64,000 nucleotides of DNA from Sphingobium terrigena (GTDB lineage: Bacteria; Pseudomonadota; Alphaproteobacteria; Sphingomonadales; Sphingomonadaceae), in NCBI RefSeq assembly GCF_003591655.1, contig NZ_QVRA01000010.1, positions 62,001 through 126,000 of the forward strand. Direction: 5' to 3'. Position numbers and translations under genes: made by a program. The notes below the pieces were generated by a model. It made no database searches, had not been told where the DNA came from, and saw only the letters and a program-made list of their open reading frames with translations. Shown here piece by piece: positions 9,119-18,198 of the stretch (within the stretch, counting starts at the first letter, position 1; the number at the start of each line of letters is the position of its first letter).

Positions 9119-10447
9119 TTAGCCCTGAAGGCGGGCTAGGGCTTCGTCCCGGCCGATCAGCGGGAGCAATTGTCCCATGTCCGGGCCATGATCCAGTCCG
9201 GTGAGTGCGCGGCGCAGGGGGAGGAACAGCGTCTTGCCCTTGCGGCCGGTTTCGTCCTTCAGCGCTGATGTCAGGGTGCGCCAGATGTCGGCGTCGAACG
9301 GGGCGTCGGTCAGGATGCGGTGGGCGCTGGCGAGGAAGTCGCGATCTTCTGCTTCGGGTGCAGGCGCATCCACGGGGCCGGTGACGATCCGCCACCAGTC
9401 GGCGGCACCGGCGACCGTCTCCAGATTGGGGCGGATGGCGTCCCAGGCCGGAGCGTCCATGCCCTCGGGCAGGCGGGTGGCGACCGCCTCATAAGGCAAT
9501 AGGTGGACGATCTTCTGGTTGAGGGTCGCAAGTTCGCCTTCATCGAAGCGGGCGGGCGCGCGGCCGAAATGAGCAAAGTCGAAACTGTCGATCAGGGGCT
9601 GCATGTCCGCAAATGGCTCGATCGGCTGACTGCTCCCCAGCCGCGCCAGCAGCGAGGCGATGGCGGCTGGCTCCAGCCCGATTTCGCGGAAATGGGCGAC
9701 GCCGAGCGATCCCAGCCGCTTGGACAGCTTGCCCTCGCTGCCCGTCAGCAGCGCTTCATGCGCAAAGGCGGGGAGTGCCGCGCCGAGCGCTGTAAACATC
9801 TGGATCTGGGTCGCGGTGTTGGAGACATGATCCTCCCCGCGCAGGACGTGGGTGACGCCCATGTCGACATCATCGATGACCGAGGGGAGCATGTAGAGCC
9901 AGCTGCCATCGGCGCGGCGGATGACCGGGTCGGACAGCAATTTGGGGTCGAAACGCTGGTCGCCGCGGATGAGGTCGGTCCAGACGATCGGCTGGTCATG
10001 GTCCAGCTTGAATCGCCAGTGGGGCGCGCGGCCTTCGGCCTCGTAAGTGGCGATCTGGTCCGGGGTCAGCGTCAGCGCGGCGCGATCATAGACGGGCGGC
10101 AGGCCGCGCCCCAGCAAGACCTTGCGGCGGAGGTCGAGTTCCTGGCTCGTCTCGTAAGCGGGATAGACGTGGCCCGACGCCCTGAGCGCTTCAAACCGGG
10201 CTTCGTAGAGGGCGAAGCGGTCTGACTGTTTGGTTTCGGCGTCCCAGTGGAGGCCGAGCCATTGCAGGTCGGCGCGGATCGCATCGGCATATTCGGGGCG
10301 CGAGCGTTCAAGATCGGTATCGTCGAGCCGCAGCAGGAACTGCCCGCCGCTCTTTTGCGCCCACAGCCAGTTATGCAGCGCGGCGCGGATATTGCCGACA
10401 TGGAGGTGGCCAGTGGGTGAGGGGGCGAAGCGGGTGATGACGGTCAT
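9119..10447 (-). CDS. gltX: Glutamate--tRNA ligase (shorter, GluRS2-like form)
   Basis: This class I aminoacyl-tRNA synthetase charges glutamate onto tRNA. The 442-residue protein has the HIGH-type motif PSPTGHLHVGN (about 9-19), the glutamate-binding RLDDTDLERS, RGEDHVSN and a KMSKS variant, GKLSKR (about 237-241). It is shorter than the usual 470-490 residues. Many alphaproteobacteria carry two GltX paralogues, one often preferring tRNA-Gln for the GatCAB amidation route, and the length and KLSKR variant fit the second type. That specificity is inferred, not shown. A REP-like element lies directly upstream of the start. Confidence 0.92.
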   Translation of the reverse strand: MTVITRFAPSPTGHLHVGNIRAALHNWLWAQKSGGQFLLRLDDTDLERSRPEYADAIRADLQWLGLHWDAETKQSDRFALYEARFEALRASGHVYPAYETSQELDLRRKVLLGRGLPPVYDRAALTLTPDQIATYEAEGRAPHWRFKLDHDQPIVWTDLIRGDQRFDPKLLSDPVIRRADGSWLYMLPSVIDDVDMGVTHVLRGEDHVSNTATQIQMFTALGAALPAFAHEALLTGSEGKLSKRLGSLGVAHFREIGLEPAAIASLLARLGSSQPIEPFADMQPLIDSFDFAHFGRAPARFDEGELATLNQKIVHLLPYEAVATRLPEGMDAPAWDAIRPNLETVAGAADWWRIVTGPVDAPAPEAEDRDFLASAHRILTDAPFDADIWRTLTSALKDETGRKGKTLFLPLRRALTGLDHGPDMGQLLPLIGRDEALARLQG

Positions 10448-10462
10448 GGGTTAATCCTAAAT

Positions 10463-10559
10463 CCGTTCGGGCTGAGCGAAGTCGAAGCCATCCACTGAGC
10501 GGAGCGAAGTGGCTTCGCTACGCTCAGCTTGACCCTTCGACTTCGCTCAGGGCGAACGG
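10463..10559. repeat. REP-like inverted repeat, type A (CCGTTCG...CGAACGG)
   Basis: A 97-base intergenic element between gltX and nadE. The outer arms pair CCGTTCGGGCTGAGCGAAG with CTTCGCTCAGGGCGAACGG, and the centre has a second dyad built on AGCGAAGTGGCTTCGCT. Three other copies of this family lie at 18061, 45731 and 48176. Such elements are scattered in intergenic space of sphingomonads; no ORF is carried. Confidence 0.9.
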
Positions 10560-10564
10560 GGAAA

Positions 10565-12226
10565 TCATAATGTTCTAAACGCATTGGTGATCGGATACCG
10601 GCGGTCGCGGCCGAAGTTGCGGCTGCCCAGTTTTACGCCGGGGGGCGACTGGCGGCGTTTATATTCCGCGACATAGAGCAGCCGCTCGATCCGCGCGACC
10701 GTCTCGCGCTCGAACCCGCGCGCGACCAGCTGGTCGACCGACAATTCTTCCTCGACCAGGCCGTAGAGGATCGGGTCCAGCACCTCATAGGGTGGCAGGC
10801 TGTCATCGTCGCGCTGATCGGGGCGTAGTTCGGCGCTCGGCGGCTTGGTGATGACCCGTTCGGGCATGACCGGGCCGGTGGGGCCAAAGCCTTCGCCCAG
10901 CGACGGGACATTCTCGTTACGCCAGCGCGACAGGTCAAACACGGTGGTCTTATAGGCGTCCTTCAGCACCGAATAGCCGCCCGCCATGTCGCCATAGATG
11001 GTGGCATAGCCGACCGACATCTCGCTCTTGTTGCCGGTGGTCAGCAGCATGTGGCCGAATTTGTTGGACAGCGCCATCAGCGTCACGCCGCGGATACGCG
11101 ACTGGATATTCTCCTCGGTCAGGTCGCGCTGCCGCTCCGCAAATACGCTTGCCAGCATCGTGTCGAACGCGCCGACCGCCGGTTCGATGGGGATGGTGTC
11201 GTAACGCACACCCAGGAGGCGCGCGCATTCGACCGCATCGTCAAGGCTCTCCTGACTGGTGAAGCGCGACGGCATCATCACGCACCATACCCGGTCTGCG
11301 CCCAATGCATCGACCGCGACGGCGGCGGACAGCGCCGAATCGATCCCGCCGGACAGGCCCAGCACCACGCCGGGAAAGCGGTTGCGGTTCACATAGTCGC
11401 GCAGGCCCAGGACCATCGCGTTATAGATATCGGCGGGCCGTTCGTCGGGGATATGGCAGTCGCCGGGCAGGCACACCCACTGGCCGTCCCATTTTTCCCA
11501 CTGGGTCAGCACCAGCGCCTCTTCCCAGTCCGGCAACTGCTGGGCGATGCCGAAATCGGCGTTCATGACGAAGGACGCGCCATCGAACACCAATTCGTCC
11601 TGCCCGCCGACGCGGTTGAGATAGACCAGAGGCAGGCCGGTTTCGCGCACCCGCGTGCCGGCCACCATGGTTTGGCGACGATCATCCTTATCAACCTCAT
11701 AGGGGCTGCCATTGGGGCTGATCAATATTTCCGCGCCCTCGCTTTTCAGATGCGCGGTGACGAAGGGGAACCAGATATCCTCGCAGATCGGCACGCCGAT
11801 CTTCACGCCGCGAAAGTCGATCGGTGCTGGCAGCGGGCCGGGGGCGAACAGGCGTTTTTCGTCGAACGTGCCGTAATTGGGCAATTCGCGCTTCTGCCGG
11901 ATCTGCGTCACCGCGCCGTCCTCTAGCAGGGCGACGACGTTGAACAGGACTCCATGCGCGGCAACCACGGTGCCGACCAGCATTGCGGGGCCACCATCGG
12001 CGGTCGCCTGCGCCAGCCGGTCCAGTTCCTGATTCGCGCGCTCGACCAAAGCGGGTTTCAGCACCAGATCTTCGGGCGGATAGCCGATCAGCTGCAATTC
12101 GGGATAGACGATCAGGTCCGCGCCAACGGCCCTGTCCCGCCATGCCAGCATCGCGTCGGCATTGGCGGCAAGGTCGCCCACCGATTGGGTCATCTGGGCG
12201 AGGGCGATCACAAGTTTGTCGGTCAT
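10565..12226 (-). CDS. nadE: Glutamine-dependent NAD+ synthetase
   Basis: NadE amidates nicotinic acid adenine dinucleotide to NAD+ using ATP and glutamine. The 553-residue protein fuses an N-terminal nitrilase-type glutaminase domain (about 1-255, with catalytic Glu in YPELQLIGYPPED, Lys in QKRELPNYG and Cys in GVPICEDIW) to a C-terminal synthetase domain with the ATP-pyrophosphatase loop LGLSGGIDSALS near residue 292 and TTGNKSEMSVGY. Length and order are normal for the two-domain bacterial form. The nearest upstream gene, prs, is transcribed away from it. Confidence 0.97.
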   Translation of the reverse strand: MTDKLVIALAQMTQSVGDLAANADAMLAWRDRAVGADLIVYPELQLIGYPPEDLVLKPALVERANQELDRLAQATADGGPAMLVGTVVAAHGVLFNVVALLEDGAVTQIRQKRELPNYGTFDEKRLFAPGPLPAPIDFRGVKIGVPICEDIWFPFVTAHLKSEGAEILISPNGSPYEVDKDDRRQTMVAGTRVRETGLPLVYLNRVGGQDELVFDGASFVMNADFGIAQQLPDWEEALVLTQWEKWDGQWVCLPGDCHIPDERPADIYNAMVLGLRDYVNRNRFPGVVLGLSGGIDSALSAAVAVDALGADRVWCVMMPSRFTSQESLDDAVECARLLGVRYDTIPIEPAVGAFDTMLASVFAERQRDLTEENIQSRIRGVTLMALSNKFGHMLLTTGNKSEMSVGYATIYGDMAGGYSVLKDAYKTTVFDLSRWRNENVPSLGEGFGPTGPVMPERVITKPPSAELRPDQRDDDSLPPYEVLDPILYGLVEEELSVDQLVARGFERETVARIERLLYVAEYKRRQSPPGVKLGSRNFGRDRRYPITNAFRTL

Positions 12227-12361
12227 GACCGGGGCCGTTAGAGCATTTTGCCGCCACGCGCAAAAGCGCCTTTCCAGCAGGAACGGACGCGGCTAAAGGG
12301 GCGGCGTTTTCACGCAGCGTCATCAATTCGTCACGCCGCCAAATAGCAGGGGGACTTGGCC

Positions 12362-13297
12362 ATGAAGCTCATGACCGGCAATTCCAACAAGCCGCTCGCG
12401 GCCGCCATCGCCGACTATATCGAAATCCCCCTGACTGACGCCAGCGTCCGCCGCTTCGCTGATGAGGAAGTGTTCGTGGAAATCCACGAAAATGTCCGGG
12501 GCGAAGATGTGTTCGTGATCCAGTCCACCAGCTATCCGACCAACGACAATCTGATGGAATTGCTGATCATGATCGATGCGCTGAAACGCGCATCGGCCAA
12601 GCGGATCACCGCCGTCGTCCCCTATTTCGGCTATGCCCGGCAGGACCGCAAGCCCGGCCCGCGCACGCCCATCAGTGCCAAGCTGGTCGCGAACCTGATC
12701 ACCAAGGCGGGCGCCGACCGCGTCCTGTCGGTCGATCTGCACGCCGGGCAGATCCAGGGTTTCTTCGACATTCCGACCGACAATCTGTTCGGTGCGCCGG
12801 TCATGTCGGCGGACATTCAGGCGCGCTTTGGCGATCGCAATATCATGGTCGTGTCGCCCGACGTCGGCGGCGTCGTGCGCGCGCGGGCGCTTGCCAAGCG
12901 GCTGGATAATGCGCCGCTCGCCATCGTCGACAAGCGCCGCGAGCGCGCTGGCGAATCGGAAGTAATGAACATCATCGGTGACGTGAAGGGCCGCTTCTGC
13001 GTGCTGATCGACGATATCGTCGATTCGGCGGGCACGCTGTGCAACGCGGCGAGTGCGCTGAAGGCCGCCGGTGCCGAGGAAGTGGTCGCCTATGTCAGCC
13101 ATGGCGTGCTGTCGGGTGGCGCGGTCGCGCGGGTCGAGGCGTCGGACCTGCTGGAACTGGTGATCACCGATTCGATCCAGGGCACCGACGCGGTCAACAA
13201 TGCCGCACATATCCGCCATTTGCCGATCGCGCCTTTGCTGGGCGAGGCGATAAAGCGGATTGCGGACGAGAGTTCGGTGTCGAGCCTGTTTGATTGA
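12362..13297 (+). CDS. prs: Ribose-phosphate pyrophosphokinase
   Basis: Prs makes PRPP from ribose 5-phosphate and ATP, feeding nucleotide, NAD and histidine synthesis. The 311-residue protein has the N-terminal [13 protein letters not shown], the ATP loop [11 protein letters not shown], the metal/His site [12 protein letters not shown] and the PRPP-binding signature [12 protein letters not shown]. The ATG at 12362 was chosen because it has AGGGGGA seven bases upstream and fits the family start. It lies back to back with nadE, which uses the same NAD pathway, but the two are divergent. Confidence 0.97.
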   Translation: MKLMTGNSNKPLAAAIADYIEIPLTDASVRRFADEEVFVEIHENVRGEDVFVIQSTSYPTNDNLMELLIMIDALKRASAKRITAVVPYFGYARQDRKPGPRTPISAKLVANLITKAGADRVLSVDLHAGQIQGFFDIPTDNLFGAPVMSADIQARFGDRNIMVVSPDVGGVVRARALAKRLDNAPLAIVDKRRERAGESEVMNIIGDVKGRFCVLIDDIVDSAGTLCNAASALKAAGAEEVVAYVSHGVLSGGAVARVEASDLLELVITDSIQGTDAVNNAAHIRHLPIAPLLGEAIKRIADESSVSSLFD

Positions 13298-13333
13298 CTT
13301 TGTTGGCGACTGACGTGGGTTCCGCCGTACCTC

Positions 13334-13453
13334 ATCCTCCCCTTTAAGAGGAGGTGGCAGCACGAAGTGCTGACGGAGGGGTGTCGAGCTATCGTTAGGA
13401 CGACACCCCTCCGTCTGGCCTGCGGCCCGACACCTCCCCTGCAAGGGGAGGAT
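13334..13453. repeat. Paired REP-like element, type B (no ORF inside)
   Basis: Two arms of about 53 bases in inverted orientation (13334-13386 and 13401-13453), separated by 14 bases. Each arm contains a first hairpin on CCTCCCC/GGGGAGG, a second hairpin with a three-base loop (CAGCAC-GAA-GTGCTG in the left arm), and ends in GACGGAGGGGTGTCG. The same two-hairpin design flanks the DUF559 gene at 60.9-61.3 kb, so this looks like an empty, non-autonomous relative. Confidence 0.85.
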
Positions 13454-13462
13454 CAAGAAATG

Positions 13463-13699
13463 CTAACCCGCTGGCAGCAGCACCAGCGGCACGGACAGGA
13501 TCATGATCAGCGCGGCCACGACACGCTGGCCGCGCGATATGCCGAGCGGCTTGTCCTGCCAGACCATCGGACAGGCCAGCACCGCCAGCGCGATCAGCAG
13601 ATTGGACAGGGTGACAGCGCCGCCGACCGGCATGTCCTGCCGCAGCGCAAGGCCCGAAAACAGGGCGACAAAACTCAGGAACCAGCCAATTAGCGCCAT
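13463..13699 (-). CDS. Small two- to three-helix membrane protein, unknown function
   Basis: This 78-residue protein is strongly hydrophobic, with helices at about residues 2-22, 29-45 and 58-76, separated by short charged turns (RQDM, QDKPLGISRGQR). The ATG at 13699 has a GGGGG Shine-Dalgarno six bases upstream. It resembles small conserved membrane proteins of sphingomonads, but I do not recognise a named family. It stands alone, downstream of the type B repeat and upstream of nothing co-directional within 50 bases except the VOC gene, with which it may be co-transcribed. Confidence 0.6.
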   Translation of the reverse strand: MALIGWFLSFVALFSGLALRQDMPVGGAVTLSNLLIALAVLACPMVWQDKPLGISRGQRVVAALIMILSVPLVLLPAG

Positions 13700-13748
13700 G
13701 GGCAACCCCCTTGTTCGCGAGTCTTAGCGTGACGGGGTTGCCGAAGGC

Positions 13749-14168
13749 TTAAACCCAGGGATCGTAGCTGCCAAAACTCCAGACATTGCCTTCCGGGTCG
13801 AGCGCGCTGTAGCCGCGGCCCGGATAGCCGTCATTGTCGCGCGGCTCATCGACCACGACCGCGCCTTCATTACGGGCGTGGAGGCAATGGGCATCGACAT
13901 CGGGCACCACCACATAGACGCATCCGGTGATCCCGCCCAAATCGCGCGCAGTGGACCAGGTGTAGAGCGATTCGGCGGCCATATCCTGCACGCTGCCCAG
14001 CATGATCATGCCAGCGCCGAGCACCAGTTGGGCATGATGGATGATGGTCGGGTCGGCATCATCGGCATAGATGGCGTGTCGCACGAAACCGAAGGCGTCG
14101 CACAAAAAGTCGATCGCGGCAGGGGCGTCGGCATAGCGCAGGCATGGGATTACAGGCGAACCGGGCAT
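13749..14168 (-). CDS. VOC-fold (glyoxalase/bleomycin-resistance-like) protein
   Basis: The 139-residue protein has the paired beta-alpha-beta-beta-beta modules of the vicinal oxygen chelate fold: first module IPCLRYADAPAAIDFLCDAFGF, second GCVYVVVPDVDAHCLHARNEGA ending in DPEGNVWSFGSYDPW. It belongs to the PhnB-like/uncharacterised VOC branch, often putative lactoylglutathione lyase relatives or antibiotic-binding proteins. Substrate is unknown. The start at 14168 has a near-perfect Shine-Dalgarno (AGGAGGG) four bases upstream, better than the ATG eight codons earlier. It is divergent from the hisN-like gene. Confidence 0.8.
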   Translation of the reverse strand: MPGSPVIPCLRYADAPAAIDFLCDAFGFVRHAIYADDADPTIIHHAQLVLGAGMIMLGSVQDMAAESLYTWSTARDLGGITGCVYVVVPDVDAHCLHARNEGAVVVDEPRDNDGYPGRGYSALDPEGNVWSFGSYDPWV

Positions 14169-14233
14169 TTTTCCCTCCTTCTCCATTGGCACGCAGTCTA
14201 GCGTAAAGGCCGCGCAGCCGCTAGGCGAAGGGG

Positions 14234-15043
14234 ATGACCACCCGCGATGACCTGGCCCTTGCCAACCGCCTTGCCGACGCCGCTGGCGCGGCGATCCGCC
14301 CTTTTTTCCGCGCCCGCTATGACATGGAATATAAGGCGGACAAATCGCCGGTGACGGAAGCCGATCGCGCGGCGGAGGCCGCGATCCGCGCGATATTGGA
14401 AAAAGAGCGTCCGGGCGACGGCATCATTGGCGAGGAATATGGGTCGGTGCGCGAGGATGCCGAACGGGTGTGGATCCTCGATCCGATCGACGGCACCCGC
14501 AGCTTCATTGCCGGTCGGCCGATCTTCGGCACGCTGATCGCGCTGACTCAAGGGGGGTGGCCGACCATCGGTATCATCGACCAGCCGATCGGCAAAGAAC
14601 GGTGGGCCGGGATGGCGGGGCAGCCGACGACCTTCAATGGCCAGCCGATCCGTACCCGCGCCTGCCGTGCGATCGAGGGTGCAGGCATTGCGACGACCAG
14701 CCCGCACCTCTTCGATGATGGCGACGTGCCGCCCTACATGGCGCTGGTCGCGGCGGTCTCCGGCGGATCGCCGCGGCAGGGACCGGTCTATGGCGGGGAT
14801 TGCTACAATTACGGCCTGGTTGCGTCGGGCTTCCTCGACATCGTGATCGAATCGGGGCTGCAATCCTATGATTTCGCCGCTTTGGTGCCGGTGGTCGAGG
14901 GCGCTGGCGGGCTGATGTGCGACTGGCACGGCGAACCGCTGACCGCGGACAGCGACGGCCATGTGCTGGCGCTGGGCGATCCGGCGCGGCTGGAAGATGT
15001 GCTGGAGGCGATGGCGAACGCCGCGCATGGCCACAGCCACTAA
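14234..15043 (+). CDS. hisN: Inositol monophosphatase-family phosphatase, histidinol-phosphatase type
   Basis: The 269-residue protein is a magnesium-dependent phosphatase of the IMPase fold. It has SPVTEADRAAE, the metal-ligand Glu pair in GEEYG, DPIDGTRSF (about 83-91) and the C-terminal SGLQSYDFAALVPVVEGAGG in which the Asp is a further ligand. The GTRSF variant and spacing match HisN enzymes, which remove phosphate from histidinol phosphate in histidine synthesis in alphaproteobacteria and actinobacteria. No other his gene is nearby, so a general inositol or nucleotide phosphatase role is not excluded. A short GAAGG precedes the ATG. Confidence 0.85.
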   Translation: MTTRDDLALANRLADAAGAAIRPFFRARYDMEYKADKSPVTEADRAAEAAIRAILEKERPGDGIIGEEYGSVREDAERVWILDPIDGTRSFIAGRPIFGTLIALTQGGWPTIGIIDQPIGKERWAGMAGQPTTFNGQPIRTRACRAIEGAGIATTSPHLFDDGDVPPYMALVAAVSGGSPRQGPVYGGDCYNYGLVASGFLDIVIESGLQSYDFAALVPVVEGAGGLMCDWHGEPLTADSDGHVLALGDPARLEDVLEAMANAAHGHSH

Positions 15044-15061
15044 GTTATAGGGGGAGGGTGG

Positions 15062-17224
15062 TCAGAAAATCCCCAGAAATTTCTTGTCCTGGCGTTTTTG
15101 CTCGCTTTTGCTGCCCTTGCCCTTCTCATCCTTTGCCGTCGTACCCTGGCCGACATCGTCTCGTGGATTGCCGCGCTTGGTGCGCTGGGCGATCGCATTG
15201 GCACCGGACAGGATCGGTCCGCACGCCGCGCCCTTCGCGTCGCCCACATCGGCGAAGGCAATGACGGCTGCCAGTGGCGTCCCCACGACCGCCAGTCCCG
15301 CGGCAACGCCACTGCGTGCCAGCAGTTCAGGACTGATGACCGACATGCCGGGCCGCGCGAAATAGCCATTGATGCCGATCGGCGACTGGCCGGAAAAGAG
15401 GCTGATCTTCTTGCTGTCGGCGCGGAAAGCGATGTCGAGGCTTTCGTTGCGGAAGGAAAAGCCGCCCCGGCCGATCATCACATTCTTCCTCGTGTCGATC
15501 AGGATCGGGTCGGCGGCTGCCACGCCATTGCGCACGGTGAAGGCGATAAGGCCGCAATTGATCTGCACGGGATCCTTGAGCTTGCCCGCAAACATCTTGG
15601 TAGCGAAGGTGCCGATGTCGAGTTCCGACAGTTGGACGTTGCGCGCCCACATGGTGCCTGCTGGCAGGATCACGGCGATACGGCCATTGGCGGTCGCCAG
15701 TGAATCATGCAGCGTGTCGCCCATCCCCGTCATCTGCACCCGGCCCTTGATCGTGCCGGTCGTGCCGGACTGTTCGACACCCCAGCGTGCCAGCAACGTG
15801 CCCATGGGCGTGGGGGCAAGGCGAATGTCGTAGCTGGTCCTGACCGGCGTGCCACGCGCGTTGATCTCTATGTCCGACGCGACATGGCCGCCCGACATGT
15901 CGAAGGTCAGAGGTGAGAGGGTGAGCAGGCTGCGGTCGAGTTTCAGGGTCAGGGCGATGTCGGAAATGGGGACGCGCTCGGCCCGGACGCGCTTGACGCT
16001 GTAGGTTACGTCGGCGTCGAAATTACGGATCGCCTCGACCCGCAGCGGCGTGTCAGGCAGCAGGCGCGGCGTGCCCTGCACCGTCTCGATCACGCCAGCC
16101 GCGCCCTGCTGTTCGATCTTTTCAGGATCATAGCCAAAGAAGGGCGCGGCATCGATGATGTCGAGCGTTTGGGTCGCCAGGTCGGCTTTGAGCAACAGGC
16201 GGCCATCGGGAAGCGACGCGGTGAAGCCGCCGACCAGGTCGCTGGCGCCAAAGCGTCCCTGCAATTTGGTGAAGCGCCATTCGTCGCCGACCTTGGCCAG
16301 GGCCGAAGTGAACCGATAGGCGCGCGTGTCGGGAATGGCTGCACCCAAAAAATCGAACAATAGGCTGAGGTTAGGACCGCGGGTGACAAGGCGCAGGTCG
16401 CTGCCTTCCAACTGCGTCGCGCCGGGCAGTGTGCCGGTGACGTCCACGACCGTCGCACCAGCCTGCGCGCGCAGTTGCAGGCTGTTCTTGCCGCGCGAGA
16501 CCGTGGCGTTCGGGGACAGCAGGCTGCCTTTGAGCGAGAACGGCTTGTTTCGCATAGTGCCGGTGCCGGACAGGCGTATATCGCTGATAAAGCGCGTATC
16601 CTTCGCCCGGACCGTCTCGAACCCGATGTCGGCATTCAGTTGTAGGCGCGGATCGCGGTAGCGCAGCGTGGTGCCTGCCAGCCTGGCCTGGGTTATCAGG
16701 GGGAACACCATCGGCTTGCCGTCCGCCTTGGGATCACCCAGCGTCCAGGTGTTATGCTTATGGTCGCGCGACCATTCCAGATCGACCGCGCCATTGCGCA
16801 ACTCCAGCCATGGCAGGCGGACCTTGTCGCCGAAAATCAGGCTGAGCGGCGCGACCCGCGCGTCGATCAGGTCGGCGCGGAACAGGTCGGGCTGGCTCGC
16901 CCAGGGCAGATTGGCGATGCGCGCCTTCTCAGCCCGGAACTTGATGCTGATCGGCGCGAAATAGAGCTGGAAATCGCCGCCGACGCTGACTTCGCGCTGG
17001 AGCCGGTTGCCCAATATCTGTTCGAAAGGGCTTTTGAGGAAGCGCCCCTTGGTGATGAACAGGATCAGCCAGATCGCGAAGAGAAAGCCGACAATGCCCA
17101 GAAGGAGGCGCACGGGCCATGGCAATCTGCGCCACCATTCGCGTAGCGCGGTCGCATGGGCGCGATAGCCTGCGCGGGGCGCGTGGGCCGGGTTTTCCGA
17201 AATCTGCGCATCACCATCGACCAT
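15062..17224 (-). CDS. AsmA-family membrane protein
   Basis: The 720-residue protein has a short cytoplasmic N-terminus, a single transmembrane helix (about 37-58) and a very long periplasmic beta-rich region with repeated AsmA/TamB-like segments (SVGGDFQLYFAPISIKFRAEK near the start, and the AsmA_2-like LSPLTFDMSGGHV and TGMGDTLHDSLATANGRIAVIL toward the end). AsmA-like proteins are thought to bridge or transport phospholipids between membranes. The C-terminus ends in a Lys/Gly-rich tail. The start was put at ATG 17224, since the extension to 17251 uses TTG. Divergent from rpmI. Confidence 0.85.
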   Translation of the reverse strand: MVDGDAQISENPAHAPRAGYRAHATALREWWRRLPWPVRLLLGIVGFLFAIWLILFITKGRFLKSPFEQILGNRLQREVSVGGDFQLYFAPISIKFRAEKARIANLPWASQPDLFRADLIDARVAPLSLIFGDKVRLPWLELRNGAVDLEWSRDHKHNTWTLGDPKADGKPMVFPLITQARLAGTTLRYRDPRLQLNADIGFETVRAKDTRFISDIRLSGTGTMRNKPFSLKGSLLSPNATVSRGKNSLQLRAQAGATVVDVTGTLPGATQLEGSDLRLVTRGPNLSLLFDFLGAAIPDTRAYRFTSALAKVGDEWRFTKLQGRFGASDLVGGFTASLPDGRLLLKADLATQTLDIIDAAPFFGYDPEKIEQQGAAGVIETVQGTPRLLPDTPLRVEAIRNFDADVTYSVKRVRAERVPISDIALTLKLDRSLLTLSPLTFDMSGGHVASDIEINARGTPVRTSYDIRLAPTPMGTLLARWGVEQSGTTGTIKGRVQMTGMGDTLHDSLATANGRIAVILPAGTMWARNVQLSELDIGTFATKMFAGKLKDPVQINCGLIAFTVRNGVAAADPILIDTRKNVMIGRGGFSFRNESLDIAFRADSKKISLFSGQSPIGINGYFARPGMSVISPELLARSGVAAGLAVVGTPLAAVIAFADVGDAKGAACGPILSGANAIAQRTKRGNPRDDVGQGTTAKDEKGKGSKSEQKRQDKKFLGIF

Positions 17225-17399
17225 GGCGGCCTCAACGCCCCGGCAGGCCAAATGGCTCCGACACGCGCCATGTGCGAATCGCTTGCCTTTCCTTGCCCAC
17301 CCGCCTATGCGCGCCCTTCGCGATATTCAGTGGGACCGCCCGGCTAACTAGGGCTGCCGGGGCTGTCTGTAATCGTCGCGCTACGCAAAGGAGACGAAA

Positions 17400-17603
17400 A
17401 TGCCCAAGCTCAAGACCAAGAGCGGTGTGAAGAAGCGCTTCAAATTCACCGCTTCCGGCAAGGTCAAGCACGGCGTCGCTGGCAAGCGTCACCGTCTGAT
17501 CAGCCACAACGCCAAATATATTCGCCAGAACCGTGGTACTTCTGTGCTGTCCGATGCCGACGTGGCTCACGTCCGCCTCTGGGCGCCCTACGGCCTCAAG
17601 TAA
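17400..17603 (+). CDS. rpmI: 50S ribosomal protein L35
   Basis: The 67-residue, highly basic protein [20 protein letters not shown] is a textbook L35. It is preceded by AAGGAGA six bases before the ATG. rplT follows after 13 bases. The usual infC gene upstream is absent here; the gap of 175 bases to the divergent AsmA gene should contain the promoter and possibly the L20-binding leader, but I could not identify a pseudoknot by eye. Confidence 0.98.
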   Translation: MPKLKTKSGVKKRFKFTASGKVKHGVAGKRHRLISHNAKYIRQNRGTSVLSDADVAHVRLWAPYGLK

Positions 17604-17616
17604 GGAGTAAGGGACA

Positions 17617-17979
17617 ATGGCACGCGTCAAACGGGGTGTTACCACCCGCGCCAAGCATAAGCGGCTTCTGGTACAGGCGAAGGGCTATTATGGCCGTCGC
17701 AAGAATACCATCCGCGTCGCCCGTCAGGCGGTCGAAAAGGCTGGCCAGTACGCTTATCGCGATCGCAAGGTCAAGAAGCGCAGCTTCCGTGGCCTGTGGA
17801 TCCAGCGCATCAACGCGGGTGTCCGCGCTGAAGGCCTGACCTATTCGCAATTCATGCATGGCCTCAAGCTCGCCGGTGTGCAGTTGGATCGCAAGGTTCT
17901 GGCCGACATTGCGATGCACGAAGGCGAGGCGTTTAGCGCCATCATCGCCCAGGCCAAGGCTGCGCTGCCCGCAGCATAA
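17617..17979 (+). CDS. rplT: 50S ribosomal protein L20
   Basis: The 120-residue protein has the long basic N-terminal extension of L20 ([18 protein letters not shown]) and the globular C-terminal half with [21 protein letters not shown]20 is needed early in 50S assembly and can repress its own operon in many bacteria. It is preceded by GTAAGGGACA and directly follows rpmI. A strong intrinsic terminator at 18006-18044 ends the operon, so pheS is probably transcribed separately. Confidence 0.98.
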   Translation: MARVKRGVTTRAKHKRLLVQAKGYYGRRKNTIRVARQAVEKAGQYAYRDRKVKKRSFRGLWIQRINAGVRAEGLTYSQFMHGLKLAGVQLDRKVLADIAMHEGEAFSAIIAQAKAALPAA

Positions 17980-18005
17980 GGCCGTCGGTCGCAAGATCGT
18001 CAAAA

Positions 18006-18044
18006 GGGCGCCGGGGCAGATGCTTCCGGCGCCCTTTTTGTTTT
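18006..18044 (+). terminator. Intrinsic terminator of rpmI-rplT
   Basis: A 9-bp perfect GC stem, GGGCGCCGG (18006-18014) with CCGGCGCCC (18026-18034), an 11-base loop, and a T tract TTTTTGTTTT immediately after. It lies 27 bases behind the rplT stop codon. Confidence 0.93.
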
Positions 18045-18060
18045 CTGGCCACACTAATCC

Positions 18061-18162
18061 CCGTTCGGGCTGTTCTGACAAGTCACTTGCCTCGTCAGAA
18101 TGTCGAAGCCCCGCACTTTCTTGAAGGAAAGAACGGCCCTTCGACAGGCTCAGGGCGAACGG
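18061..18162. repeat. REP-like inverted repeat, type A
   Basis: Outer arms CCGTTCGGGCTG (18061-18072) and CAGGGCGAACGG (18151-18162) pair, with CTTCGACAGGCT just inside the right arm. The centre differs from the other three copies (TTCTGACAAG / CTCGTCAGAA dyad). It lies between the rplT terminator and the LysE gene. Confidence 0.82.
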
Positions 18163-18198
18163 ATTTTATGATGAGCCGCCATCATGAGGACCAATCCC

